Of a stretch of 64,000 nucleotides of DNA, positions 35,686-45,077 are shown piece by piece. This DNA comes from Solibacillus sp. FSL H8-0538. Its GTDB lineage: Bacteria; Bacillota; Bacilli; Bacillales_A; Planococcaceae. The DNA is taken from NCBI RefSeq assembly GCF_038003525.1, contig NZ_JBBOPI010000001.1:487001-551000 (forward strand). The letters run 5' to 3'. Each line of letters opens with the position of its first letter. The stretch's first letter is position 1. Position numbers and translations under genes: made by a program. A model generated the notes under the pieces. That model was not told where the DNA came from and ran no database searches. It saw only the letters and a program-made list of their open reading frames with translations.

Positions 35686-35724
35686 GCAAAAGCGAGTAGT
35701 GCATAAGAGCAACTACTCGCTTTG
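35686..35724 (-). terminator. Terminator of yojF-bshB2
   Basis: Minus strand AAAGCGAGTAGT pairs with ACTACTCGCTTTT. Confidence 0.85.
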
Positions 35725-35738
35725 AAATATTAGTTAAA

Positions 35739-36449
35739 TTACAAATGTGCACTGTCCATTGATTGATCTACCTCGTCTTCATGACGAATAACATAAAATT
35801 TCTCCACGTTCAGCCAGCTTTCACTCATAGGCTCACCGTCTTCTATACGTTTCGTCGTTTCGTCCATCATCCAAGCAGTTTGTGAGGCATGTGCGCGCAA
35901 TGTATCAAGCTTATCCATTTTCACCGAGCTGACGTCAGTTACAATATGCGCCTCACCGTTTTTCTCGATAGTGTCGTTGGCAAAGGCACAGCCGAGAATA
36001 CGTGGACGCTGTTCTTTTGGCATACGGCGAACTGCTTCCACAACCGCACGTGCAGTAGCTTCGTGATCGGGATGTACGGCGAAACCAGGTAGGAATGTGA
36101 AAATTAATGAAGGGTTTAACTCGTCGATTAAATCTGCTACCAGTTTCACCATTTTTTCGTCATCTTCAAACTCAATTGTTTTGTCACGTAGACCCATCAT
36201 ACGCAAGTCTTCAATACCCATTGCCTCACATGCAAGCTTCAGTTCACGGCGACGAATTTCTGGTAGTGATTCACGTGTTGCGAATGGTGGATTGCCAAGG
36301 TTACGTCCCATCTCACCAAGTGTTAAGCAGGCATATGTAACGGGAACACCCATATTACGGTATAAACGAATCGAGCCTGCTATAGAAAAGGCTTCATCAT
36401 CCGGGTGAGGATAGACAGCTAAAATATGACGTTCATTTTGTAAGGTCAT
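35739..36449 (-). CDS. bshB2: Bacillithiol biosynthesis deacetylase BshB2
   Basis: A 236-residue LmbE/PIG-L-type zinc deacetylase. The metal site AVYPHPDDEAFSIAG is at the N-terminus (His-Pro-Asp-Asp), and PGFAVHPDHEATARAV near residue 110 supplies the later His. It removes acetate from GlcNAc-malate to give GlcN-malate in bacillithiol synthesis. The start at 36449 follows AAGGAGGAA; the longer frame to 36524 overlaps the yojF gene. Confidence 0.9.
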   Translation of the reverse strand: MTLQNERHILAVYPHPDDEAFSIAGSIRLYRNMGVPVTYACLTLGEMGRNLGNPPFATRESLPEIRRRELKLACEAMGIEDLRMMGLRDKTIEFEDDEKMVKLVADLIDELNPSLIFTFLPGFAVHPDHEATARAVVEAVRRMPKEQRPRILGCAFANDTIEKNGEAHIVTDVSSVKMDKLDTLRAHASQTAWMMDETTKRIEDGEPMSESWLNVEKFYVIRHEDEVDQSMDSAHL

Positions 36450-36462
36450 GTGCAATTCCTCC

Positions 36463-36813
36463 TTAATAGGCAAATGGCGTTTCGCTAACTTCGAGCGCGA
36501 TGGCCAGTTTCCCAGAATAATCAAGACCAGCCATTAGTAGGCGACCTTGTTCGTCTAATTCATAATGTGTAATTCCTTGTGCGTAGACCCAGCCATGCTC
36601 CATTTTTAAGCCGACGCGGTGCGGCGTATCTTCAATTACTTTACCAAGCTCATAACGAATTTTAACGTTTCGAATGAAAGCCCCGGCATTAAATACATTT
36701 GCATCAAAATGTGTTGCGTAAGACCCGTTCGTCGTTTCTAAATGTATATATACATCTTTGTTCGCAAAAGAATTAAGTAATTCCTGGAGCGCTACAATAT
36801 TTACTTCCTTCAT
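36463..36813 (-). CDS. yojF: YojF family protein (DUF1806)
   Basis: A 116-residue protein of the DUF1806 family with NAGAFIRNVKIRYELG and GWVYAQGITHYELDEQGRLL. It lies 13 bp before bshB2, the same yojF-yojG(bshB2) order as in B. subtilis. Its function is unknown; the constant pairing suggests a role linked to bacillithiol. Confidence 0.88.
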   Translation of the reverse strand: MKEVNIVALQELLNSFANKDVYIHLETTNGSYATHFDANVFNAGAFIRNVKIRYELGKVIEDTPHRVGLKMEHGWVYAQGITHYELDEQGRLLMAGLDYSGKLAIALEVSETPFAY

Positions 36814-36877
36814 CTTAACTCTCCTTTCGAATCGTTCTACGTATAAGTATAGTAAAGTTTAAGTATGAATGAAAAGG

Positions 36878-36917
36878 AAAAGTCACATAAGATGAAATTC
36901 ATCCAATGTGACTTTTG
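36878..36917 (-). terminator. Terminator of pdxK
   Basis: Minus strand AAAAGTCACAT pairs with ATGTGACTTTT and ends in TTTT. Confidence 0.75.
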
Positions 36918-36920
36918 GTT

Positions 36921-37751
36921 TTATAGCGTTGTAACAGTTACTTCTGGAGCACCGAAACGAGGTTTTGCGCCGTGCATAACAGGTCCCACATGTTCATTTA
37001 ATGCCCAGCCATGTTTAATAGCAGCTGAAACGAATTCTTTTGCTTCGATAATTGATTCTTCTACAGAAAATCCATTTGCAAGATTTGCGCATACAGAGGC
37101 AGCAAATGTGCAGCCGGCCCCGTGGTTGTAAGTTGACGCTACTTTTTCTGTTTCTAATAGTTTGAATTCATTTCCATCGTAGAATAAGTCTACAGCTTTT
37201 TCATGTGCTAATGCTTTGCCGCCTTTAATCACAACGTTTTTTGCACCTAGCTCGTGAATTTTTGCAGCAGCTACTTGCATTTCTTCGATTGTTTTCGGTG
37301 TACCAGTGCCAGCAAGTTGACCCGCTTCAAAAAGGTTTGGTGTCACAACTGTCGCGTAAGGAAGTAAGTAATTAATCATTGCTGTTGTGTTGCCAGGATT
37401 TAATACTTCGTCGTCACCTTTACATACCATAACTGGATCAATTACGACTAAATTTGTGCCTGATTTTTGAATCGCATCAGAAGCGATTTGGATGATTTCT
37501 GCAGAAGCGAGCATCCCAGTTTTGATTGCGTCTACACCCGTTGATAATGCAGTATCAATCTGCATTTTTAATAATTCAGTTGGGAGTGGAGTAACATTGT
37601 GGCTCCATGTTTTAGGGTCCATAGTTACGACTACTGTAAGTGCTACCATTCCGTATGTACCATGCTCTTGGAATGCTTTTAAATCCGCTTGCATGCCTGC
37701 TCCTGCAGAAGTATCAGAGCCGGCAATTGTTAATGTTTTTTTTAATGACAT
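36921..37751 (-). CDS. pdxK: Pyridoxal/pyridoxine kinase PdxK (ThiD-like fold)
   Basis: A 276-residue ribokinase-fold enzyme with LTIAGSDTSAGAGMQADLK at the N-terminus and VVIDPVMVCKGDDEVL near residue 105. The ATP/anion-hole motif STYNHGAGCTFAASV near 210 has the catalytic Cys-containing GAGCTF. It looks closer to B. subtilis PdxK (YwdB) than to ThiD, and it neighbours ung as in that genome. It phosphorylates B6 vitamers; HMP kinase activity cannot be excluded. Confidence 0.82.
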   Translation of the reverse strand: MSLKKTLTIAGSDTSAGAGMQADLKAFQEHGTYGMVALTVVVTMDPKTWSHNVTPLPTELLKMQIDTALSTGVDAIKTGMLASAEIIQIASDAIQKSGTNLVVIDPVMVCKGDDEVLNPGNTTAMINYLLPYATVVTPNLFEAGQLAGTGTPKTIEEMQVAAAKIHELGAKNVVIKGGKALAHEKAVDLFYDGNEFKLLETEKVASTYNHGAGCTFAASVCANLANGFSVEESIIEAKEFVSAAIKHGWALNEHVGPVMHGAKPRFGAPEVTVTTL

Positions 37752-37926
37752 ATATACGCATCTCCTTGAGTTGACTAAAGTTTAGTTATAGTAAATTATA
37801 AAGCAGAACTGACTGCATAAAAATGGTCAGAATTATAATTTTCTATACGGTCAGTGCGAAATTGCTATGAATTTAGCTTGTGTTTCTAAAATAAATTATA
37901 TACCGTGTTAGAAAGAGGTGAATGTC

Positions 37927-38610
37927 GTGAAAAATCAATTAACAAATGACTGGAAAGTGGTGCTAACTAAAGAATTTGATAAGCCGTATTTTAGCCAGCT
38001 CGAGCAATTTTTGCAGCAGGAATATGCAATGGCTACTGTGTATCCCGCAAAAGAAGCTGTATTGCGTGCGCTACAGGTAACGGCATTTCAAGATGTCAAA
38101 GTAGTGCTGCTCGGACAAGATCCATATCACGGGGCAGGCCAAGCACAAGGATTAAGCTTTTCGGTACAACCGGGTATACCGCATCCACCAAGCCTTCGCA
38201 ATATGTTAAAGGAACTCCAGGATGACATCGGTTGTAGCATTCCGCAAGAGGGTAGCTTAATGAAATGGGCACAACAGGGAGTTCTTCTATTAAATACTGT
38301 ATTAACTGTACGTGAGGGAAAGGCGAATTCGCATAAAGGGCAGGGGTGGGAGTTGTTTACTGATGCTGTAATTGAAACACTAGCCGAGCGAGAAGAGCCG
38401 ATAGTATTTTTATTATGGGGTAAACATGCGCAAGCAAAACGAGCATTGATTGAACGCATTAGTGTGCATCACATTATTTTAGAAGCCCCACATCCAAGTC
38501 CATTTAGTGCACGTCTTGGTTTTTTTGGAAGCAAACCATATTCACATACAAATGAGGTATTAATTCGCCTTGGTAAACAGCCGATTGATTGGAGTTTAGG
38601 TAATCAATAA
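37927..38610 (+). CDS. ung: Uracil-DNA glycosylase
   Basis: A 227-residue family-1 UDG that removes uracil from DNA in base excision repair. It has the water-activating motif [18 protein letters not shown] near residue 60 and the DNA-intercalating [14 protein letters not shown] near 185. The GTG at 37927 follows AGAGGTGA by 5 bp; the GTG at 37918 overlaps that site. Confidence 0.95.
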   Translation: MKNQLTNDWKVVLTKEFDKPYFSQLEQFLQQEYAMATVYPAKEAVLRALQVTAFQDVKVVLLGQDPYHGAGQAQGLSFSVQPGIPHPPSLRNMLKELQDDIGCSIPQEGSLMKWAQQGVLLLNTVLTVREGKANSHKGQGWELFTDAVIETLAEREEPIVFLLWGKHAQAKRALIERISVHHIILEAPHPSPFSARLGFFGSKPYSHTNEVLIRLGKQPIDWSLGNQ

Positions 38611-38665
38611 GCTAAACATTTCAATTAAATCATGGTAAAGTGTACTAGAAAGAGAGGGAGTAAAG

Positions 38666-38845
38666 ATGAGAGTAGATTGCTTTAAATGCAAATATTTTCG
38701 TGTCACGTGGGATCAGAATAATCCACGCGGCTGTTCTGCTTACGGCTTTAAAACAAAGCAGCTTCCTTCTATATTAGTCAAACAATCTTCTGGCATGGAC
38801 TGCCTGAAGTTTTCACCAAAGCCACAGCAGGAGGGCAAGCGATGA
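38666..38845 (+). CDS. Small cysteine-rich protein downstream of ung
   Basis: A 59-residue protein beginning MRVDCFKCKYFRVTWDQ, with four cysteines (CFKC near residues 5-8, then CSAYG and CLKFSP). This is a likely single zinc or metal site. The ATG follows AGAGAGGGAG and the stop overlaps the next gene (ATGA), so it is translated within the ung-ywdI-ywdK operon. It resembles the short uracil-DNA-glycosylase-associated proteins annotated near ung in Bacillales. No biochemical role is known to me. Confidence 0.75.
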   Translation: MRVDCFKCKYFRVTWDQNNPRGCSAYGFKTKQLPSILVKQSSGMDCLKFSPKPQQEGKR

Positions 38846-39120
38846 TTTCATATACAACGTTAGTGAAGCAAATTGAAAGGCATGTTACAGCAGCACAGCA
38901 AGCAAGTACGGAGCAGCAACTACGTGAGCAATTAACAGCTGTACGTGCGCTGTGTGATGTTGTTCTAACAGGTGATCAGACAGTGCAGCCAATGGAACGA
39001 GTAATGGTGCGCGACATTACGGAAGAGCCGGTATTTGTAGCTGCACAGCCGGTACAAACAGTGCCTTCACAAAAACTTCAAGAAAGCGATGCAAACGGCG
39101 ATTCAATATTTGATTTTTAA
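38842..39120 (+). CDS. ywdI: YwdI family protein (DUF5327)
   Basis: A 92-residue protein with a helical N-terminus (YTTLVKQIERHVTAA) and a low-complexity middle. The C-terminal end is acidic, DANGDSIFDF, as in YwdI/DUF5327 proteins. It sits between ung and ywdK as in B. subtilis. Function unknown. Confidence 0.75.
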   Translation: MISYTTLVKQIERHVTAAQQASTEQQLREQLTAVRALCDVVLTGDQTVQPMERVMVRDITEEPVFVAAQPVQTVPSQKLQESDANGDSIFDF

Positions 39121-39176
39121 ATGCCATTATTGGGTGTACGCATGGTGAAATTGATATAGAAAGAGGTAACAGGGAA

Positions 39177-39557
39177 ATGAAGGGTTCAATTATTTCAGGT
39201 GCGATTCATGGCTTTTTAGCAGTAGCATTGGGTGCATTCGGTGCACATGCACTAAAAGAAATACTAGATGATTACGGTGTGGGAATTTGGAATACGGCTG
39301 TACAATATCAAATGTTTCATGCCACTGCACTTATATTCGTTGGAATTTTAATGAGTTCGTCACTTTTTCGTGCGGTAAAACAATTAAAATGGGCAATGGT
39401 TTGCTTTAATGTAGGTATTGTTTTCTTCTCTGGAAGTTTACTTGTACTAGCTGTAACAGGCATAAAAATTTTAGGCGCGGTTACTCCTATTGGTGGCGTG
39501 TTCTTTTTAGCTGGTTGGGTTCTTGTAATCATCAGTGCAGCGAAATACGCAAAATAA
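39177..39557 (+). CDS. ywdK: DUF423 membrane protein (YwdK)
   Basis: A 126-residue protein with four helices; the N-terminal ALGAFGAHALKE motif defines the DUF423/TMEM256 family. It matches YwdK in sequence type and position. It begins after AAAGAGGTAA. Function unknown. Confidence 0.88.
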   Translation: MKGSIISGAIHGFLAVALGAFGAHALKEILDDYGVGIWNTAVQYQMFHATALIFVGILMSSSLFRAVKQLKWAMVCFNVGIVFFSGSLLVLAVTGIKILGAVTPIGGVFFLAGWVLVIISAAKYAK

Positions 39558-39559
39558 TA

Positions 39560-39609
39560 AAAGATGTTCAATTTGTATGAAATATGACAAATTGAGCATC
39601 TTTTTTTTT
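39560..39609 (+). terminator. Terminator of the ung-ywdK operon
   Basis: AAAGATGTTCAATTTGT pairs with ACAAATTGAGCATCTTT, then T9. Confidence 0.9.
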
Positions 39610-39679
39610 GAGTAGACTTAATAGTTAGAAAATACTGTATAGTATAAGCAACGTATATTTTAGAAAGTAGGGATTGTTA

Positions 39680-40867
39680 ATGAACGAATTATATATAAAG
39701 CTCCAGTCGAAATTTGAGGAAATGGTAGTCATTCGTCGTTATTTACATGAACGTCCAGAGTTATCACATCAAGAAGTACATACACCGGCTTATATTGCTA
39801 ATTATCACCGGAAATTAGGGCTAGAAGTGCGCGAGGGTGTTGGTGAACGCGGAGTTGTAGCAACATTACGTGGTGGCAAGCCTGGTAAAACGGTTGCGTT
39901 GCGTGCGGATTTTGACGCATTAGCCATTCAGGAATTAAATGATTTACCCTATAAATCAAAAAATGATGGTGTTATGCATGCTTGTGGTCATGATGGACAT
40001 ACGGCAACGCTACTTGTTTTAGCAAACGTATTAGCGGAAATGCGTGAAGAGATCGAAGGAAATGTAGTGTTCATTCATCAACATGCGGAAGAGCTTGCTC
40101 CAGGTGGTGCGAAGGCAATGATTGAAGACTGCTGTTTAGAAGGTGTGGACGTAATTTTCGGTACGCATTTATGGGCACCTACACCTCTAGGCGATATTTT
40201 AGTGCGTGAAGGCGCAATTATGGCGGCTGCCGATCGTTTCGAAATTACGATTCAAGGAAAAGGTGGTCACGGTGCGGAGCCGCATCATTCAATTGATGCA
40301 ATTGTCATTGGTTCACAATTTGTAACACAGCTACAAACACTTGTTTCTCGCCGTGTAGATCCACTTCAATCGGCTGTCGTTTCAGTAGGTCACTTTGAAG
40401 CAACCAACCCATTCAATGTCATTGCAGATACAGTTCGATTAAAAGGAACGGTCCGCACATTTGATGAAAATGTCCGTACATTACTAGAGAAGGAAATTGA
40501 GCAATTATTACAGGCGGTATGTACAGGAATGCATGCAACATATGAATATAGCTATATTTTAGGCTATCCACCAGTTGTCAATCACGTCAATGAAACACAT
40601 TTCGTTGCAGATGTTGCAGCACAAGTTCCAGGTGTTGAACGTGTGATCGAATGCCCACCGTTTATGATTGGGGAGGATTTTGCCTACTATATGGAGCATG
40701 TTCCAGGGACGTTTTTCATCACAGGTGCAAAACATCCAGAGTGGGAGCAGGCTTATCCGCATCATCATGCCCGTTTTGATTTTGATGAGCGTGCGATGCT
40801 CATTGCTGCACAAGTGTTAGGAGAAGCGACGTTAAACTACTTGAAGGCGGAAGAATCGAATCGTTGA
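39680..40867 (+). CDS. M20-family metallopeptidase (N-acyl-amino-acid amidohydrolase type)
   Basis: A 395-residue M20D amidohydrolase with LHERPELSHQE near residue 27, the metal motif HACGHDGHTATLL near 100, FIHQHAEELAPGGAKAMIE near 132, GTHLWAPTP, and a dimerisation domain with GGHGAEPHHSIDA. It probably removes acyl groups from amino acids or small peptides in the cytoplasm; the natural substrate is open. ATG 39680 is preferred over TTG 39674. Confidence 0.88.
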   Translation: MNELYIKLQSKFEEMVVIRRYLHERPELSHQEVHTPAYIANYHRKLGLEVREGVGERGVVATLRGGKPGKTVALRADFDALAIQELNDLPYKSKNDGVMHACGHDGHTATLLVLANVLAEMREEIEGNVVFIHQHAEELAPGGAKAMIEDCCLEGVDVIFGTHLWAPTPLGDILVREGAIMAAADRFEITIQGKGGHGAEPHHSIDAIVIGSQFVTQLQTLVSRRVDPLQSAVVSVGHFEATNPFNVIADTVRLKGTVRTFDENVRTLLEKEIEQLLQAVCTGMHATYEYSYILGYPPVVNHVNETHFVADVAAQVPGVERVIECPPFMIGEDFAYYMEHVPGTFFITGAKHPEWEQAYPHHHARFDFDERAMLIAAQVLGEATLNYLKAEESNR

Positions 40868-41017
40868 TAATAAAAGTCGAACGTTAAAAACAATAATAAA
40901 AGATGAAAAATGCTGCTTTAGTAGTTTATAATATTTAAGTACCCTACAATGTAATATGTTGTTAATTATGGAAAATATTTTAATAGTATGTATACAAACA
41001 AGAGAGAAGGAAATCAA

Positions 41018-42703
41018 GTGAGTGTAGGTAAAAAACTGAATGCCTCGTTTTACTCAATTATTATTCTTTTATGTATTACAATCGGGATAAACTTTTTAAG
41101 CTTAAATAATATTGAGAAGAAAACCGAAGAAGCATTTGATCAACGTGTAGAACAAATTCGTATAACAGATCAAATTAAATTTAGTTTAGCGATGCAAGGT
41201 TCATATGTACGTGCATTAATGCTAGAAAACACGAAACAGAACGAAGAAAAACTAATGTATTATCAGACCTATTTAGATGAACAAATAGCACTTCTGGCTT
41301 CGGTGGCTCTTAGTGATACGATGAAGGGTTATATTAGTGAAATTGAAGGGTTTAATAGTAAATTTAATGAAGATGCGGCAAAAGCATTAAAAGCTTATAA
41401 GGAAGGCAATATTCAATTAGCAACGGAAATTGTAAACAATGAACTAGAAATTTCCAACGACGGTATTTTAAACAGCGCATCAGAGATTATTACCTATCAG
41501 GAGAAGCAACTAGATGGTATTAGTGAAGAAACAGTAGAGGCCATTGCTAGCTCAAAAACAACGTCTATTGTTGTATTAGTTATTAGTTTATTATTTGGCG
41601 TAATTTTAGTCATTTTTGTACGCAAAACAATTACAGTTCCACTAAGAATGGTTGTAAATGAGGCGAATATTATTGCATCAGGTGACTTGTCAAAAGAAGA
41701 TATTTCGATTCGTACACGTGACGAAATTGGCGATCTTGGTAAAGCCTTTAATACAATGAAAAATAATTTAGCAAATTTAATTAAAAACGTGCAGAATAAT
41801 ACTGAGCAGTTAAGCGCAGCGGCCGAGGAGTTATCTGCAAGTACCCAAGAAATTTCTGCGACGACAGAAGACGTCACGAAGCGTGTAAGTGATACGGCAG
41901 AAGCAGCTCAAGCGTCATCACAATCTGCTGTAGAAAGTGCACGTGCAATGGAAGAAACGGCAACAGGTGTGCAACGGATTGCAGAAGCAACGCAAACATT
42001 ACATTCAAGCTCTATTGATGCGAGTGAAACGGCAAGTCACGGTGGCGAAATTATTAATCACGCGAAGAAGCAAATGCAAGTCATTAATGATTCAACAAAT
42101 TCTGTAAATACACTAGTAAATAAACTAGCGATGCAAACTGAAGAGATCGGTAACATCACGAAGGTTATTACTGATATTACAGATCAAACGAATTTACTTG
42201 CTCTAAATGCTGCCATTGAAGCAGCTCGTGCAGGTGAGCATGGGAAAGGATTCGCCGTTGTAGCTGACGAAGTTCGTAAGCTAGCCGAAGAATCGAAAAA
42301 CTCAGCGAGCTCAATTGTCGCGTTAACACTCGAAATTAAATCGGATACAGAAAATGTAGAAAAGGCTGTTTCTGACTCATTAGTTTCTGTAAAAGAGGGT
42401 GTTGCCATTATTAGCGATGCAGGCGAGTCATTTACTGCCATCGTACAAGCTGTTGAACAGATGACGACGCAAATCCAAGAAATTTCGGCAACATCAGAAG
42501 AAATTTCAGCAAGTGCTGAGGAAGTAACTGCCTCAGTAAATGAAATCGCAAACGGTGCTAGTAATGCAGCAGCAAGCATTGATATGATTGCAGCCGCAAT
42601 GGAAGAACAAGCAGCGACAATGGAACAAGTAAATGGTGTTGCAGTAGGCCTAAGTGAAAGTGCGCAAGCGCTACAAACCGAAATTCAACAATTCCGCGTT
42701 TAA
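41018..42703 (+). CDS. Methyl-accepting chemotaxis protein
   Basis: A 561-residue chemoreceptor with TM1 near residues 10-30 and an extracytoplasmic helical sensor of about 150 residues, probably 4HB type. TM2 is near 185-206, followed by HAMP ([16 protein letters not shown]...ELGKAF-like) and a long signalling coiled coil. Its tip reads [19 protein letters not shown] and [17 protein letters not shown]. It relays ligand binding to CheA/CheW; the ligand is unknown. GTG 41018 follows AGAGAAGGA. No che genes are near. Confidence 0.93.
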   Translation: MSVGKKLNASFYSIIILLCITIGINFLSLNNIEKKTEEAFDQRVEQIRITDQIKFSLAMQGSYVRALMLENTKQNEEKLMYYQTYLDEQIALLASVALSDTMKGYISEIEGFNSKFNEDAAKALKAYKEGNIQLATEIVNNELEISNDGILNSASEIITYQEKQLDGISEETVEAIASSKTTSIVVLVISLLFGVILVIFVRKTITVPLRMVVNEANIIASGDLSKEDISIRTRDEIGDLGKAFNTMKNNLANLIKNVQNNTEQLSAAAEELSASTQEISATTEDVTKRVSDTAEAAQASSQSAVESARAMEETATGVQRIAEATQTLHSSSIDASETASHGGEIINHAKKQMQVINDSTNSVNTLVNKLAMQTEEIGNITKVITDITDQTNLLALNAAIEAARAGEHGKGFAVVADEVRKLAEESKNSASSIVALTLEIKSDTENVEKAVSDSLVSVKEGVAIISDAGESFTAIVQAVEQMTTQIQEISATSEEISASAEEVTASVNEIANGASNAAASIDMIAAAMEEQAATMEQVNGVAVGLSESAQALQTEIQQFRV

Positions 42704-42710
42704 ACGACAT

Positions 42711-42747
42711 AAAAGGTCGACTTTGCCAATGGGCGAAGTCGACCTTT
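42711..42747. terminator. Bidirectional terminator between the chemoreceptor gene and gerQ
   Basis: AAAAGGTCGACTT pairs with AAGTCGACCTTT, with T on one side and A on the other, so it serves both convergent genes. Confidence 0.85.
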
Positions 42748-42752
42748 CTCAT

Positions 42753-43088
42753 TTATGGCGTTTGTGTAAAGTAAGCCATCTCTTCATCAAATTCCGCATA
42801 ATCAAAATAAATCATTGGGAATAGGAAACGGTGATCGGTTTTTAGGTCACGTATAATGGCATGATCACGACCAGCAGCTTCTACAACTCCACGCACAGCT
42901 TTCGTCTTTGAACCTTCTATCGCATTATCAAAAGAAAAATAAAACGTTGCTGGTTTTCCGCGATTTAGTCGTAAAATATTTTCAATGTAAGATTCCTCGC
43001 GAGGACCAGCAAAACCTCGTGTATTGGCGGGAATCGTTATACCAGTAGGATTCATTTGCTGCATAGGGGGTGTCCAGTAATAAGTCAA
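42753..43088 (-). CDS. gerQ: Spore coat protein GerQ
   Basis: A 111-residue protein with the conserved GerQ core EESYIENILRLNRGKPATFY, EAAGRDHAIIRD, and FPMIYFDYAEFDEE. GerQ sits in the spore coat, is cross-linked by transglutaminase and is needed to localise CwlJ for Ca-DPA-triggered germination. The gene lies directly behind cwlJ, the usual arrangement. The N-terminus is shorter than in B. subtilis. It appears intact although its partner cwlJ is broken. Confidence 0.9.
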   Translation of the reverse strand: MTYYWTPPMQQMNPTGITIPANTRGFAGPREESYIENILRLNRGKPATFYFSFDNAIEGSKTKAVRGVVEAAGRDHAIIRDLKTDHRFLFPMIYFDYAEFDEEMAYFTQTP

Positions 43089-43112
43089 TTTAGCATCCTT
43101 TCTTGTTCATTA

Positions 43113-43541
43113 TTAAACTTCTGGGCAATCAGATTCTGTCGGGGCAAAGAAACAATGGGCTATAAAGCGCCCAGTATTCCATTGACCGTACCATTGTGCG
43201 GGGCAGTCACCATCTGGCCTAAAAAACCAAAGTGAATGTGATGCTGGATGAAAGCGTTCGCCTTTAATGACGCGCTCCGCTAATCGAATGTCTTGCGGAC
43301 GAGCGCGCTGATAAAAATAGCTTTTCGTCGTTTTCTCAAATCCACCAGGACGCTGAAAAACCATTTGTTCTAAATTGCGAATATCGCCAAAATCTAAACA
43401 GTTCGCTAAGACGCGGTTGACACCGACATTGCCGACCATTTACATTCCGAGTTCGCCGTCACCTTCTGCTTCTGCACGCATGAGTCGTGCAAGTAATGAT
43501 GTATAACTGTCAGTAGTTTGAATGGCTGGCGATGGAGTAAC
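43113..43541 (-). pseudogene. cwlJ: cwlJ, spore cortex-lytic enzyme, interrupted by an in-frame TAA
   Basis: The upstream half reads SLLARLMRAEAEGDGELGM, then TAA at 43440-43442, then MVGNVGVNRVLANCLDFGD and on to the normal end FFAPTESDCPEV. Intact CwlJ has a Leu codon where this TAA stands (one base, TTA to TAA). There is also no ATG, GTG or TTG in frame upstream; behind the AAAGGAGG site the frame opens with GTTACTCCATCG, and only ATT at 43521-43523 could start. The part after the stop lacks the catalytic Glu of the RAEAEG segment. Cortex hydrolysis by CwlJ is probably lost, unless this is a sequencing error. Confidence 0.85.
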
Positions 43542-43553
43542 CTCCTTTTTTTA

Positions 43554-43635
43554 GTGGATAAGAAAGTATAACTTTCCAATTCATTTAAGGAAGGACATCA
43601 ACTTGCCCTGTTTTCGGGGAGCTGAGTCTTTCTAA
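43554..43635. repeat. Dispersed repeat A6
   Basis: A full-length copy with drift in hairpin 2 (AACTTGCCCTG / CGGGGAGCTGAG). It ends, after TTTTTTTAG, about 10 bp upstream of the cwlJ ribosome site, so it occupies the cwlJ promoter region. Confidence 0.8.
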
Positions 43636-43690
43636 CAGTGTATGCACGTACAACAAAAAAATGATGCCCAATTTAATGTATAATGCCGAT

Positions 43691-43705
43691 TGAATATTTA
43701 TATAC
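43691..43705. promoter_or_regulatory. Imperfect ARG-box-like site
   Basis: TGAATATTTATATAC shares the core of the two sites near yjiH with one change (TA for CA). Weak on its own. Confidence 0.3.
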
Positions 43706-43884
43706 TAGTAGTCATAGCGATATAAAGATGCCGTGAGGGATTTTTAAAATTACATGTAGTCTCAGAACTTAAATAAAATTACACGGGGATGTAATGTAGT
43801 ATTAGATTTGTGGGTATTATCTTAAGACGATATAGAAGAGAAATGTTGCCTCGTGTATAGGATAACCCGAGGAGTGAAGAAATC

Positions 43885-44055
43885 ATGCAAGTTGGTGTCT
43901 GGATTGGTATTTTACTCAGTGCAATTTTGTCTTTTATTGTGGGGGATATTTACGGTCAGCCATTACATTGGTACCTATTTATTATCCTTGTAATTATTGG
44001 TGTTTTCATTAACACAATTATTTTAATTTTAAAAGCACACGACGATAATACGTAA
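43885..44055 (+). CDS. Small two-helix membrane protein
   Basis: 56 residues, MQVGVWIGILLSAILSFIVG then a GQPLHW turn and a second helix ending ILILKAHDDNT. The ATG follows GAGGAGTGAAG. The family is not recognised. An imperfect ARG-box-like TGAATATTTATATAC lies about 190 bp upstream. Confidence 0.65.
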   Translation: MQVGVWIGILLSAILSFIVGDIYGQPLHWYLFIILVIIGVFINTIILILKAHDDNT

Positions 44056-44123
44056 AGATTTGAGCCAAATAGTATGAGTACATCTCTTTTATTTTCGTGA
44101 TTTTTTTTCCATAGAGAAAGTAT

Positions 44124-44153
44124 AAACGCCTGAGGGAATTCCCTCAGGCGTTT
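44124..44153 (-). terminator. Terminator of hemQ
   Basis: A perfect palindrome AAACGCCTGAGGGAA/TTCCCTCAGGCGTTT. Confidence 0.85.
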
Positions 44154-44165
44154 GTGTTTTTCTAA

Positions 44166-44915
44166 TTAGACAGATAATAATTTTACTAATTTATCGTTAT
44201 CAAGTAAGTTACCTACTAGGAACTCACCGAATTCACCGTAACGAGCTGAAACTTCATCAAAGCGCATTTCGTAGACGATTTTTTTGAATTGTAGCATGTC
44301 ATCAGCGAATAATGTTACGCCCCATTCGTGATCGTCAAGACCAACTGAACCTGTAATAATTTGTTTGATTTTACCCGCATAGCTACGACCAATCATGCTA
44401 TGAGAGCGCATTAAGTTTTTACGTACATCCATATCAAGCATATACCAGTTGTCATTGCCTTCACGACGTTTGTCCATCGGGTAGAAACATACGTATTTTG
44501 AACGTGGAAGCTCTGGATATAGACGTGCACGTACATGTGGATTTTGGTATGGATCTTCATTTGACTCGCCCGATAAGTAGTTTGAAAGCTCTACTACTGA
44601 AACATAAGAGTAAGTAGGGATTGTGAAATCAGCGATCGCTAATTTATTGAACTCTGTTTCTAACTCGTTTAATTCTTCAGGTGTTTCACGTAAAGTCATA
44701 ATCATGAAATCTGCTTTTTGACCAATAATCGAGTAGAAAGCATGAGAACCCGTTTTTGTAACATCGGCTAAACTTAATTTTTCTAGGTATTGAATAAATT
44801 CTTCAGTAGCTGCTTTGCGCTCCTCTGCAGAAACTAATTTCCATGAAGCCCAGTCAATTGAACGGAAATCATGTAGTGCGTACCAACCATCTAGAGTAAT
44901 TGCTGCTTCGTTCAT
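44166..44915 (-). CDS. hemQ: Coproheme decarboxylase HemQ
   Basis: A 249-residue chlorite-dismutase-fold enzyme that makes heme b from coproheme, the last step of the Gram-positive coproporphyrin pathway. The YPMDKRR motif near residue 145 supplies catalytic Tyr and Lys, and His in MRSHSMIGR near 172 is the heme ligand. The [19 protein letters not shown]-terminus and start at 44915 follow AAGGAGTG; the longer frame to 44945 has no site. It is monocistronic. Confidence 0.95.
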   Translation of the reverse strand: MNEAAITLDGWYALHDFRSIDWASWKLVSAEERKAATEEFIQYLEKLSLADVTKTGSHAFYSIIGQKADFMIMTLRETPEELNELETEFNKLAIADFTIPTYSYVSVVELSNYLSGESNEDPYQNPHVRARLYPELPRSKYVCFYPMDKRREGNDNWYMLDMDVRKNLMRSHSMIGRSYAGKIKQIITGSVGLDDHEWGVTLFADDMLQFKKIVYEMRFDEVSARYGEFGEFLVGNLLDNDKLVKLLSV

Positions 44916-45077
44916 GTATAAACACTCCTTGTAATTGAAAATCATTCACAGTTAAGTGTAGCACAAATAGTCAAAAATTCATTCATGAAACATACAAATT
45001 TAGGGGATTTCACGAATTTGACATGACTTTGAATTGCGGTATGCTAAAGTTATTCGCAAAACGGGGGAGTTAGCAAC

